Source of the DNA: Flavobacterium sp. 270 | Lineage (GTDB): Bacteria > Bacteroidota > Bacteroidia > Flavobacteriales > Flavobacteriaceae | Assembly (NCBI RefSeq): GCF_004368785.1 | Contig: NZ_SODM01000004.1 | Coordinates: 546,521-610,520, forward strand | Direction of reading: 5' to 3' | DNA: 64,000 nucleotides | In this document: in pieces, positions 1 through 8,076 of the stretch | How positions within the stretch are numbered: position 1 is the stretch's first letter | How the letters are laid out: every line of letters begins with the position of its first letter | Translations under genes and position numbers: made by a program | The notes under the pieces: generated by a model | The model's input: the letters and a program-made list of their open reading frames with translations, nothing else | What the model was told of the DNA's origin: nothing | Database searches by the model: none

Positions 1-44
1 CAGCACCAGCAACTTTTATCGGTGCTTATGGCCCAGCAAAATAA
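1..44 (+). CDS. 3' end of an upstream gene (partial)
   Basis: Frame 3 is open from the window edge and ends with TAA at 42-44, giving the C-terminal residues APATFIGAYGPAK. The phytase gene begins 27 bases later in the same direction, so the two may be co-transcribed. Phytases in this phylum often follow a TonB-dependent receptor, but 13 residues are too few to identify the product and the end does not have the usual terminal phenylalanine of an outer-membrane barrel. Confidence 0.4.
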   Translation, partial: APATFIGAYGPAK

Positions 45-71
45 ATCAACAATTACATTAACATTTATAAA

Positions 72-1154
72 ATGATCAAGAATACACTGCTTATTATAGT
101 TTTACTTTCGTTTTCAGTACAATCAGTTTACAGTCAAACGAAGAAAAAAAGCACTCCTGCAAAAGCCGTCAAAATAATAAAACCAGTTTATGTTTCCGAA
201 CCTGTGCAATTTGACAGTGATGATCCTGCTATTTGGATTAATAAAGATGATGCTTCAAAAAGTTTGGTTATAGGTACCGATAAAGAACAAGATGGAGGAC
301 TTTATGTATTTGACCTGCAAGGGAAGATATTGAAAGACAAAACCGTTAAAAATCTAAAAAGACCCAATAATGTAGATATTGCTTACGGATTGATTCTTAA
401 CGGAAAACCAACAGATATCGCCATTACTACTGAAAGATTAGGAAACGACCTTAGAATCTTTTCTATCCCAGATATGAAACCTGTTGACAACGGGGGTATT
501 AAAGTTTTCGAAAACGAGACCGAACCCGATTATAATGCTCCAATGGGTGTTGCCGTTTATACTGCAAAAGATGGCAAAATATATGTTATTGTAGGACGCA
601 AAACCGGTCCTAAAACTGGCGGGTATCTTTTTCAATATTTATTAGAAGACAATGGAAAAGGAGAAGTAAAAGCTACTTTTGTTAGAAAATTTGGAGAATA
701 CAGCGGTAAAAAAGAAATAGAATCAATTGCTGTAGATAACGAACTTGGATATGTTTATTATTCTGATGAGCAATTTGGTGTACGCCAATATTATGCAGAT
801 CCATCTAAAGGAAACGAACAATTATCTCTTTTTGCCACAACAGGTTTTGCCGTAGACCATGAGGGTATTTCTATTTATAAGCTGACTGCTACGACAGGTT
901 ATATTTTAGTATCAGATCAAGGCGCAAACCGTTTCCAGATTTTTAGCCGTGAAGGCACAAAAGGCAATCCATTTGAGCACAAACACTTAAAGACAGTAAA
1001 TGTTTTAGCAAAAGAAAGCGATGGCTCAGAAATAACCAGCATTCCTTTAAATGCTGATTTTAAACATGGTTTGTTTGTTGCTATGAGTACCGATAGAACA
1101 TTTCATTTTTACCGCTGGGAAGACATTGCTGGCAAAGATTTAAAAATAAAGTAG
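72..1154 (+). CDS. Secreted beta-propeller phytase (3-phytase)
   Basis: The 360-residue protein has an N-terminal signal peptide (about residues 1-21, ending SVYSQ) followed by a single domain of the beta-propeller phytase family. Recognisable family segments are DSDDPAIWIN near residue 48, GTDKEQDGGLYVFDL near 68, the RPNNVD motif near 97, and a late segment with VSDQGANRF. These enzymes are calcium-dependent and release phosphate from phytate (inositol hexakisphosphate) outside the cell or in the periplasm. Length matches the family and the gene appears intact. It follows a partly visible gene on the same strand, so it may be the second gene of a phosphate-scavenging pair. No neighbour in the rest of the window shares this role. 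Confidence 0.9.
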   Translation: MIKNTLLIIVLLSFSVQSVYSQTKKKSTPAKAVKIIKPVYVSEPVQFDSDDPAIWINKDDASKSLVIGTDKEQDGGLYVFDLQGKILKDKTVKNLKRPNNVDIAYGLILNGKPTDIAITTERLGNDLRIFSIPDMKPVDNGGIKVFENETEPDYNAPMGVAVYTAKDGKIYVIVGRKTGPKTGGYLFQYLLEDNGKGEVKATFVRKFGEYSGKKEIESIAVDNELGYVYYSDEQFGVRQYYADPSKGNEQLSLFATTGFAVDHEGISIYKLTATTGYILVSDQGANRFQIFSREGTKGNPFEHKHLKTVNVLAKESDGSEITSIPLNADFKHGLFVAMSTDRTFHFYRWEDIAGKDLKIK

Positions 1155-2454
1155 TTTAAACTTTTAGTTGAGGAAGATGAAAATTTACGTTACTCATTTT
1201 ATATATTGCTGATAAATTGGTCTGCATAAAGACCTCTCCTGGGGGAGGCGCTCTGAGGGTACTGGCCATTGATACTGACATTACTCCATTAATAGACAGC
1301 TGCAGACCTGTACTCTCATTGGCCTGCAAGACGAGCCTTCCTTTATTGATATAGAACTGCAGTCCGTTTTTAAGCCTGCAAAGCAGATATTGACAAATAG
1401 GGAAAAAGAAATATTGAAATATCTCATTCAAGGGTACAACAGCAAAACTTTATCAGAAAAACTCTTCTTGAGTATCCAGACCATCAGTACCCACAGACGC
1501 AATATATTGAGAAAAACACAGACAAAAAACACTACCGAAGTGATCTCTAAGGCAATTAAGGAAGGCTGAATTTAAATTCCAGCAAAAGCGAAGCGATGAG
1601 CTGAAAACATTTGATTTGCCAAACAGGCCTGATTAATATTAAAAAGACCCCCTCAGGGTGGCTCTTTCATGAATCTTGTTAATTTACACGCTTGACAGAT
1701 AGTTTGTCAAGACAAAAGTAAGCCACCGTATTTATTGTATTAGGTAGAATCAGAATCTGTTGAGGCCGTTTGGAAAATTAATATTTTACATTTCCTAAAA
1801 CTGCCAGATTAGTTGTATTGATATTAATCCAGCCTGTAAGCATCATCAATGATTATCCATTGTAGTTTCTAGAGATTGTACTAAAATTTATCATCTACAA
1901 AATCTAAACAGCAAAAAATGCCTTTTATTTTGATGCAGGTTTTATCAAGTCTCTGGTTATACCCCACAAAGTTTTTTCCCTTTTTCATCTCCGACTCAAT
2001 GATAGGTGTTAACTTATAAACCCATCGCTGAATCGTGACAGATGTGAGAGAAACATACAATCATTGTATCCATTTTTTACCATTTACAATTTTATTTTTC
2101 TATCATAACTTTCTTTTTCAAATTTTTTGATTCTTTAATAAACAGGTGAATCATATAAATAGGCAAGCCTTGCAATTTCTTTGGCTGTTTATTTAGCAAC
2201 TTTTTGAAGCACCTGGCAGTTTCAAATCAATCCTATATAAGTCTGTAAAGAGAAATTATCTGTTTTCATTCATTATAACATTTCAAAAAAGATTATTAAT
2301 CTTTAAAAATATAAACTTATAGCTAAATTATCTTATAATAATTCATTATTTGACTTATTAATCTTTTATTTTGAAATTTGCAGTATAAATAACTAAAAAG
2401 ATTAGATGTAAGCGATCATATTAGCAGATTCAAGAATAAACCAAAAAGAAATAT
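1155..2454. other. 1.3-kb intergenic region, mostly non-coding
   Basis: Apart from the LuxR-type fragment listed separately, no convincing coding frame is seen. There is a 7-bp inverted repeat CTTGACA / TGTCAAG at 1691-1697 and 1705-1711, which could be an operator, and an imperfect hairpin around 1653-1677 (AAAGACCC...GGGTGGCTCTTT). The last 200 bases are very AT-rich and must hold the mesX promoter, but no clear TAnnTTTG box at proper spacing is visible. Confidence 0.5.
1279..1569 (+). pseudogene. LuxR-family HTH fragment (C-terminal DNA-binding domain)
   Basis: The frame is open from a stop at 1276-1278 to TGA at 1567-1569. From about 1390 it reads as a classic LuxR/GerE helix-turn-helix: LTNREKEILKYLIQGYNSKT, then LSEKLFLSIQTISTHRRNIL and a closing helix ending AIKEG. 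No ATG begins this frame and no receiver or sensor domain precedes it, so this is most likely the remnant of a response regulator or sensor-type LuxR protein that lost its N-terminal part. A real short protein from an alternative start cannot be excluded. Confidence 0.6.
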
Positions 2455-3459
2455 ATGGAAAACACTCAGGATACCCTCAAGTATGATTTTGCATTCAAGC
2501 TAGAAAGCACTTGTTTAGATGAAAACTATCACCCCTTAAGTCAAACGCGTCTGACGACCAATTTTGCAAACTTGGCTAGAGGAGATAATCGTCAACAAAA
2601 CTTACGTAATGCCTTAAATATGATTAACAATCGATTCAATGCATTGGCTCATTTGGATAATCCTAAAGCTGATCGTTATCTTGTAGAACTTGAAATCATC
2701 ACAGTAACGATGAGTATTGATGATAAGAATGGCATCAACAATCTGCCGTTGATTGAAGTTTTAAAAACAAATATTTTTGACCGTAAGACTAACCAGCGTA
2801 TCGAAGGTATCGCCGGAAATAATTTTTCTTCTTATGTTCGTGATTATGATTTCAGTATTTTATTGATCGAGTACAATAAAAATAAACCTAATTTTTGTAT
2901 TCCTGAAAATTTTGGTGATTTGCATGGAAAACTTTACAAGTGCTTTGTGAGTTCAGCCACTTACAAAGAGCACTTTAAGATGTCACCGATAATTTGCCTA
3001 AGTGTATCGAGCAACAAAACTTATACTCGTACTGAGTATCAACATCCCGTTTTGGGTTTTGAGTATCTGCAGGATCAGTATTCACTCACTGATGAATATT
3101 TCTCTAAAATGGGTTTAAAAGTTCGTTTTTTCATGCCTCCGAACAGTTTGGCACCAATGGCTTTTTATCATTCCGGAGATCTGCTTGCTGATTATACTGA
3201 TCTTGGACTAATCAGCTCAATCAGCACCATGGAGACTTTCCAAAAGATTTATCGCCCTGAAATTTACAATGCAAATTCAGCGGCTGGGAAAATCTACCAG
3301 CCTAGTCTTAAACACGAAGATTATTCACTGACTCGGGTGGATTATGACCGCGAAGAGCGAAGCCGACTTGCCGTTGAACAAGGTAAATATGCTGAAGAGC
3401 ATTTCATTAAACCTTACAAGAACGTCTTAGAACAATGGTCTGCCAATTTTGCTATTTAA
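2455..3459 (+). CDS. mesX: MesX (DUF1852), partner of methionine synthase MesD
   Basis: The 334-residue soluble protein matches the DUF1852 family by its overall sequence (opening TLKYDFAFKLESTCLDENYH, a central FSILLIEYNKNKPNFCIP and a C-terminal part with LKHEDYSLTRVDYDREERSR). DUF1852 is the MesX protein that was shown genetically to be required together with MesD for folate-independent, oxygen-dependent methionine synthesis. The next gene, 29 bases downstream on the same strand, is mesD, which strongly supports the assignment. There is no signal peptide, so it acts in the cytoplasm. Its biochemical role is unsettled; supply of a methyl donor is one idea. Confidence 0.88.
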   Translation: MENTQDTLKYDFAFKLESTCLDENYHPLSQTRLTTNFANLARGDNRQQNLRNALNMINNRFNALAHLDNPKADRYLVELEIITVTMSIDDKNGINNLPLIEVLKTNIFDRKTNQRIEGIAGNNFSSYVRDYDFSILLIEYNKNKPNFCIPENFGDLHGKLYKCFVSSATYKEHFKMSPIICLSVSSNKTYTRTEYQHPVLGFEYLQDQYSLTDEYFSKMGLKVRFFMPPNSLAPMAFYHSGDLLADYTDLGLISSISTMETFQKIYRPEIYNANSAAGKIYQPSLKHEDYSLTRVDYDREERSRLAVEQGKYAEEHFIKPYKNVLEQWSANFAI

Positions 3460-3488
3460 TTAATACAGCACATTAAAAATATTTTGTT

Positions 3489-4517
3489 ATGAAAAAATTA
3501 GTACCGACTTCAATTGTTGGAAGTTTACCCAAACCTGCCTGGCTTGCACCACCTGAAAAACTCTGGTCGCCTTGGAAATTAGAAGGAGAGCAGCTAATCG
3601 AAGGAAAACAGGATGCTCTGCGTATTTCTCTGCATGAACAGCAGCTCGCAGGGGTAGATATCATTAGTGATGGTGAGCAGACACGCCAGCATTTTGTAAC
3701 CACTTTTATCGAGCATTTAAGCGGCGTAGATTTTGAAAATCGTAAAATCGTAAAAATCCGTGACCGTTATGATGCAAGTGTTCCAGTTGTTGTTGGAGAG
3801 GTTGCACGCCAAAAAGCAGTTTTTGTCGAAGATGTCAAATTTTTACGTAAACTGACAGATCAACCTATAAAATGGGCATTGCCTGGCCCGATGACAATGG
3901 TAGACACCTTATATGATGATCATTACAAGAGCCGTGAAAAACTGGCATGGGAATTTGCGAAATTGCTCAATGAGGAAGCAAGAGAACTGCAGGATGCCGG
4001 GGTAGACATTATCCAGTTTGATGAACCTGCATTTAATGTGTTCTTTGATGAAGTAAACGATTGGGGAATGGCAGCATTAGAACGCGCCATTGAAGGTTTA
4101 AAATGTCAAACTGCGGTACATATCTGTTACGGTTATGGCATACAAGCGAATAATGACTGGAAAAAGACATTAGGTTCAGAGTGGCGTCAGTACGAGGAAA
4201 TTTTCCCTAAAATTCAAAAATCCAATATTGATATTGTGTCGTTAGAATGCCACAACTCGCGCGTGCCTTTTAATTTAATTGAACTGGTTCGCGGTAAAAA
4301 AGTAATGGTTGGTGCAATTGATGTGGCAACCAACACTATCGAAACACCGGAAGAAGTCGCTGACACCCTGCGTAAAACTCTTGAGTTTGTAGATATCGAA
4401 AACCTTTACCCTTCGACAAACTGCGGTATGGCGCCTTTGTCCCGAAATGTGGCAAGAGGCAAGTTAAATGCCTTAAGCGCAGGAGCAGAAATTATACGCC
4501 GAGAATTTGGGATATAG
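3489..4517 (+). CDS. mesD: Core MetE-like methionine synthase MesD
   Basis: The 342-residue protein corresponds to the C-terminal catalytic half of cobalamin-independent methionine synthase MetE and lacks the N-terminal folate-binding half. The likely zinc and homocysteine site is visible: FDEP at 177-180, VHICYGYG with His211 and Cys213, LECH with Glu253, and TNCGMAP with Cys312. The reaction is methyl transfer to homocysteine to give methionine. The pairing with mesX upstream marks it as the MesD type, which does not use methyl-folate, rather than MesA, MesB or MesC. The gene is intact and probably forms a two-gene operon with mesX. No SAM or cobalamin riboswitch was recognised upstream. 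Confidence 0.88.
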   Translation: MKKLVPTSIVGSLPKPAWLAPPEKLWSPWKLEGEQLIEGKQDALRISLHEQQLAGVDIISDGEQTRQHFVTTFIEHLSGVDFENRKIVKIRDRYDASVPVVVGEVARQKAVFVEDVKFLRKLTDQPIKWALPGPMTMVDTLYDDHYKSREKLAWEFAKLLNEEARELQDAGVDIIQFDEPAFNVFFDEVNDWGMAALERAIEGLKCQTAVHICYGYGIQANNDWKKTLGSEWRQYEEIFPKIQKSNIDIVSLECHNSRVPFNLIELVRGKKVMVGAIDVATNTIETPEEVADTLRKTLEFVDIENLYPSTNCGMAPLSRNVARGKLNALSAGAEIIRREFGI

Positions 4518-4618
4518 TCACAATCTACAATGCGTTCCGGGATTACAGTTTTAGGAAAAACTCCATTATCAGCCAGATTGGCTTTAAAAAATTCTAAATT
4601 GACATACTAAAGATCAAA

Positions 4619-5611
4619 TTGAAAAAGTTATTACAAGTATTTAGCAAAGCAGGTTTCGACGGTTTCCTGTTAATGATAGGCATCATGATCCTGTTGTCTT
4701 ATTTTTTGCCTCAGCCAGGAATGGTCAAAAAACCTGTTTCGCTGGAGGAAATTGCCAATGTAGGCGTATCGTTTATTTTCTTGTTTTATGGTTTGCGACT
4801 GAGTATTGAAAAACTAAAAGCCGGGCTTGCCAACTGGAAAATGCACATCGTCGTCCAGTTAACAACCTTTTTGTTTTTTCCGCTCATCGTTTTGGCATTT
4901 CGGCCATTGTTCATTAACAACGGCTTGGAGCTGCTTTGGCTGGGTATATTTTTTCTGGCAGCTTTACCGTCTACAGTTTCCTCTTCTGTGGTCATGGTTT
5001 CCATCGCCAGGGGCAACATTCCCGCAGCCATTTTCAATGCGAGCATTTCAAGTTTGATAGGTGTAGTGGTTACGCCGATCTGGGTTGGGCTGTTCATCGC
5101 TTCTGCAACAGGCGATTTTGATGCCACTGAAATCTTTATAAAGCTGATTCTTCAAGTCCTGTTGCCTGTCATCATAGGTATAAGCCTTAACTCCCGTTTT
5201 GGCGCCATTGCCGAAAAATATAAGAAACAGCTCAAATATTTCGATCAGGGAGTTATCCTCACCATTATTTATACCTCGTTTTGTAAATCATTCTCCCAGC
5301 ATCTTTTTGAAGGCTTCACCGCTCTAGAACTTGCTGGACTTGCTGTAGGGATGATTGGTTTGTTTTTCGCTGTATTCCTTTGTGTTGGACTGCTCAGCCA
5401 CTTGTTTGGCTTTTCAGTTGAAGATCGTATTACTGTTTTATTTTGCGGGTCTAAAAAGTCATTGGTACACGGCACGGTCATGTCAAAAGTACTCTTTCAG
5501 CATAGTACCATAACCGGCATCATATTGTTGCCACTTATGCTTTACCACGCCTTTCAATTAATTGCCGCCAGCATCATCGCTCAGCGTATGGCTCAACGGA
5601 AAGAAGTGTAA
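4619..5611 (+). CDS. Bile acid:sodium symporter family transporter (SLC10A7 / YfeH-like)
   Basis: The protein is almost entirely hydrophobic with about ten membrane segments and matches the bile acid:sodium symporter-like fold, in the branch related to SLC10A7. Typical pieces are VGVSFIFLFYGLRLS near residue 50, LAALPSTVSSSVVMVSIARG near 113 and LFCGSKKSLVHG near 278. The substrate is unknown; the family moves organic anions with sodium. The frame starts with TTG at 4619, which gives a full-length first helix; the next in-frame ATG (about 4674) would cut into the first membrane segment, so TTG is preferred. It lies 101 bases after mesD and may be read from the same transcript. Confidence 0.82.
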   Translation: MKKLLQVFSKAGFDGFLLMIGIMILLSYFLPQPGMVKKPVSLEEIANVGVSFIFLFYGLRLSIEKLKAGLANWKMHIVVQLTTFLFFPLIVLAFRPLFINNGLELLWLGIFFLAALPSTVSSSVVMVSIARGNIPAAIFNASISSLIGVVVTPIWVGLFIASATGDFDATEIFIKLILQVLLPVIIGISLNSRFGAIAEKYKKQLKYFDQGVILTIIYTSFCKSFSQHLFEGFTALELAGLAVGMIGLFFAVFLCVGLLSHLFGFSVEDRITVLFCGSKKSLVHGTVMSKVLFQHSTITGIILLPLMLYHAFQLIAASIIAQRMAQRKEV

Positions 5612-5769
5612 TTTTTATAGAAAAAACTTCAATAAGTGGATTGACAAAAAATATCTCCCTCAGATGACGTAGATGATCTGCATCAGCAATAAGTCTAACC
5701 ACAGAAGAATTTGTAGATGATGTTTAGCTGTTTGTCTTTGACCAGCAATAACAATTTTAAAAAAGCGGT

Positions 5770-6852
5770 ATGAAACTTTTAGAAAAAACACAGTTAGGCG
5801 GTGTCAGCCTAAAAAATAGAATGGTCATGGCTGCAATGACCAGAGGCCGTACAGACATAAATGGCTTGGTGGGTGATATGACAATAGAATACTATAGCCA
5901 AAGGGCAAGCGCAGGTTTGCTGTTTACCGAATCCATAAGAATCAGTGAAGAAGCTACCGGCAGTCCGCTCACTCCGGGTATTTTTAACAATCAACAAATT
6001 GACGCATGGAAGAAAGTAACAGCAGCAGTACACGATAAAGGCGGTGTTATTATAGCTCAGCTTTGGCACACCGGACGCATGGGGCATTCTGTAGACAGGA
6101 ACGGCAGACTCCCTTTCGCGCCATCACCCCTGCCTATAAGGGGAATGCAGCATTTTACCTCCCAGGGTAAGAAAGATTACGAAATACCTCAGGAAATGAC
6201 AATCCAGGAAATCAAGCAGACTATAAAGGACTACGGCCACGCCGCAAAAAATGCTATAGCTGCAGGTTTTGATGGGGTTCAGCTTCATGCTGCCAACGGC
6301 TATCTGCCCAACCAGTTTTTAGCTGAAAGTGCCAACCAAAGGACAGATGATTACGGCGGCAGCATTCCTAACAAAGCCCGCTTTGTACTGGATGTGATGC
6401 AGGAATTAATCAGTGCGGTGGGAAGTGAAAAGGTCGGTATTAAATTATCTCCTTACCATCCCTATGGCGATATGATACTGGATGACCCTGCCACCACCTA
6501 TACCTATTTGATTGAAGAACTGAACAAACTGGACTTTGCCCATGTGGAACTCATGAGACGCAGTTCCAATTTCCCTTCGCCTGAACATTATGTCGCTGAA
6601 AACGAGATTGAATTCTTTGGAAGGAAAATACGTCAGACACTTATTGCTAATTCAGGATATGACAAGGCTTCTGCCGAAGCAGAACTTGAAAAAGGTATAG
6701 CAAAGCTTATTTCCTTTGGCACGTTATACATCGCAAATCCTGACCTGCCTGAACGGTTTGAAAAAAATGCCACGCTTAATAAACCGGACAGGGCAACAAT
6801 GTTTGGGGGTGGTAAACATGGTTACACTGATTATCCACTTTGGAACGAATAA
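5770..6852 (+). CDS. Old Yellow Enzyme family alkene reductase
   Basis: The 360-residue FMN-dependent oxidoreductase belongs to the NemA / 12-oxophytodienoate reductase group. Visible landmarks are the N-terminal LKNRMVMAAMTRGRTD, the AQLWHTGRMGH segment at about 96-106, and the substrate-binding LHAANGYLPNQF with His173, Asn176 and the proton donor Tyr178. Such enzymes use NADPH to reduce activated C=C bonds in enones and nitro compounds, often in detoxification. No signal peptide. It stands alone between a transporter gene and a divergently unrelated Lrp regulator on the same strand; the physiological substrate is unknown. Confidence 0.9.
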   Translation: MKLLEKTQLGGVSLKNRMVMAAMTRGRTDINGLVGDMTIEYYSQRASAGLLFTESIRISEEATGSPLTPGIFNNQQIDAWKKVTAAVHDKGGVIIAQLWHTGRMGHSVDRNGRLPFAPSPLPIRGMQHFTSQGKKDYEIPQEMTIQEIKQTIKDYGHAAKNAIAAGFDGVQLHAANGYLPNQFLAESANQRTDDYGGSIPNKARFVLDVMQELISAVGSEKVGIKLSPYHPYGDMILDDPATTYTYLIEELNKLDFAHVELMRRSSNFPSPEHYVAENEIEFFGRKIRQTLIANSGYDKASAEAELEKGIAKLISFGTLYIANPDLPERFEKNATLNKPDRATMFGGGKHGYTDYPLWNE

Positions 6853-7087
6853 AACTCCTTACAATATAGACCGGTAAACCATACCAATACCCTAAAAAAA
6901 AAAGCAATTTCAATGTGAACTTCATACTGAAACATTAATCAGCTCAATTTGCTGCGAAAAGTCACCAAATACAACTAAAAAGCTACCAAATATTATTATT
7001 TAAGCGTATTCAGCTGTTTTAAAACACAAAACGAGGGTTATTTGCTTTTTTGCGTGTATTTTTGAAACTTAAAAAGATTTTTATTCC

Positions 7088-7549
7088 ATGGAAGAACTCG
7101 ATAACACCGATCTACTTTTGCTGAAAATATTGGGTAACAACTCAAGTTTTACCATCAAGGAACTGGCCGCGCAGGTAAATCTTTCGCCAACTCCCGTGCT
7201 GCAGCGTGTAAAGAAGCTGGAAAATAATGGGTACATCAAAAAATACATCGCTTTGATTGACCATGAGAAATTTGGACATGGATTTATAGTTTTTTGCAAT
7301 ATAAAGCTCAAACAGCACGATCGTAACATAGGCCACAGCTTTGTCGAGGATATTATGAAAATTGATGAAGTGGTGGAATGTTATAATATTTCAGGAGATT
7401 ATGATTTTATCCTTAAAGTTTTTGCTAAGGATATGAAACATTATCAGAATTTCGTCTTTAATAAATTAGGTTCTGTTGAAAGTATTGGCAGTACGCACAG
7501 CACTTTTGTAATGTCGGAAATAAAAAACCTTCACAACATAAATCTATAA
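7088..7549 (+). CDS. Lrp/AsnC family transcriptional regulator
   Basis: The 153-residue protein has the standard two-part layout: an N-terminal winged helix-turn-helix (FTIKELAAQVNLSPTPVLQR at about 20-39) and a C-terminal RAM ligand-binding domain with EVVECYNISGDYDFILKVFA. Members bind amino acids and control amino-acid metabolism or related genes, usually as dimers or octamers. Which gene it controls is not evident; the OYE gene upstream (235-base gap) and mesX-mesD are candidates by proximity only. A TATTTTTG sequence at 7057-7064 could be a -7 box, but no good -33 element is present. Confidence 0.92.
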   Translation: MEELDNTDLLLLKILGNNSSFTIKELAAQVNLSPTPVLQRVKKLENNGYIKKYIALIDHEKFGHGFIVFCNIKLKQHDRNIGHSFVEDIMKIDEVVECYNISGDYDFILKVFAKDMKHYQNFVFNKLGSVESIGSTHSTFVMSEIKNLHNINL

Positions 7550-7756
7550 TACATCGCTAAAAAAAAGACGTGTCTATGTCTGGACTTGTTACATTCATTG
7601 CACAAAAAGCTGATACAATTTTTACTGATCTTTCTCCGGATTAATTTTTATGGCAGAATTGTGGCACTTCATTTTAAAGAAAAACTAAAATCAGTAAAAT
7701 AATATCTATAGCATTCAGGTTCGAATCGATTTAGGACTTTTAAGTGGGTAAATTTT

Positions 7757-7790
7757 AAAGCCTGCAAATCTTAAGATTTGCAGGCTTTTT
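7757..7790 (+). terminator. Rho-independent terminator
   Basis: A 15-bp perfect stem AAAGCCTGCAAATCT / AGATTTGCAGGCTTT with a minimal TA / TA loop, followed by T residues. It would end transcripts coming from the Lrp gene or from an unseen RNA upstream. Confidence 0.88.
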
Positions 7791-7878
7791 GTTTTTGGCA
7801 TTTTCATTATGGAAAAATCGTGGCAGATTACTTTTTGCAAATGTTAAACCTAAATAAAATAACCACAATCAAGTTGTA

Positions 7879-7912
7879 ACTCCCTTTTTTTTCCAAAAAG
7901 GGAGTTTTTTTT
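7879..7912 (+). terminator. Rho-independent terminator
   Basis: AACTCCCTTTTT (7879-7890) pairs with AAAAAGGGAGTT (7895-7906), followed by a long T-run. It is the second of two consecutive terminators and insulates bglX from upstream transcription. Confidence 0.85.
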
Positions 7913-7953
7913 TTAAGATATAATTACTTGGAAATAAAACAAAAAATTGCAAC

Positions 7954-7990
7954 AAAAAATCAGGGTATTAACATTCTGTCCTGTATTATA
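7954..7990 (+). promoter_or_regulatory. Probable ECF-sigma promoter of bglX
   Basis: A 37-base element, with AGGGTATT and TGTATTATA separated by 12 bases, matches 32 of 37 bases of the element just upstream of fecR (42952-42988), with identical spacing. The fecR copy sits where an autoregulated ECF promoter is expected, so this copy is probably read by the same sigma factor. It lies 86 bases before the bglX start codon. No other copy was found in the window on either strand. Confidence 0.65.
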
Positions 7991-8076
7991 AAAAACTAAA
8001 TCTTGCAGAATGTAATTTTCAATTTGAAACGATAGATTTAGGAATGTCTAAGTTGAATCGATTTTAAAATTAAAAA

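Larger units (their letters stand above)
7550..8076. other. Intergenic region with two tandem terminators and the bglX promoter
   Basis: This 527-base stretch contains no recognised gene. It holds two strong hairpins with T-runs about 90 bases apart (listed separately) and, closer to bglX, a probable ECF sigma promoter (listed separately). The segment between the two terminators (about 7791-7878) could encode a small RNA, but no family was recognised. A tRNA-like GGTTCGAATC near 7709 has no pairing arms. Confidence 0.5.

Noticed and set aside
1156..1431. 91-residue minus-strand frame after the phytase gene
   Set aside because: Its sequence has no domain or signal, and the opposite strand here carries the LuxR-type fragment. 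Treated as a shadow.
2330..2400. Promoter box TATTTTGAAATTTG before mesX
   Set aside because: It does not fit TAnnTTTG exactly and the nearest TTTG is about 14 bases upstream, outside the normal 17-23.
7709..7720. GGTTCGAATC, resembling the T-arm of a tRNA just before a terminator
   Set aside because: The bases on either side do not form the 5-bp T stem, and no anticodon or acceptor arm is found upstream. A similar GGTTCGATT at 10381 also lacks any tRNA context.
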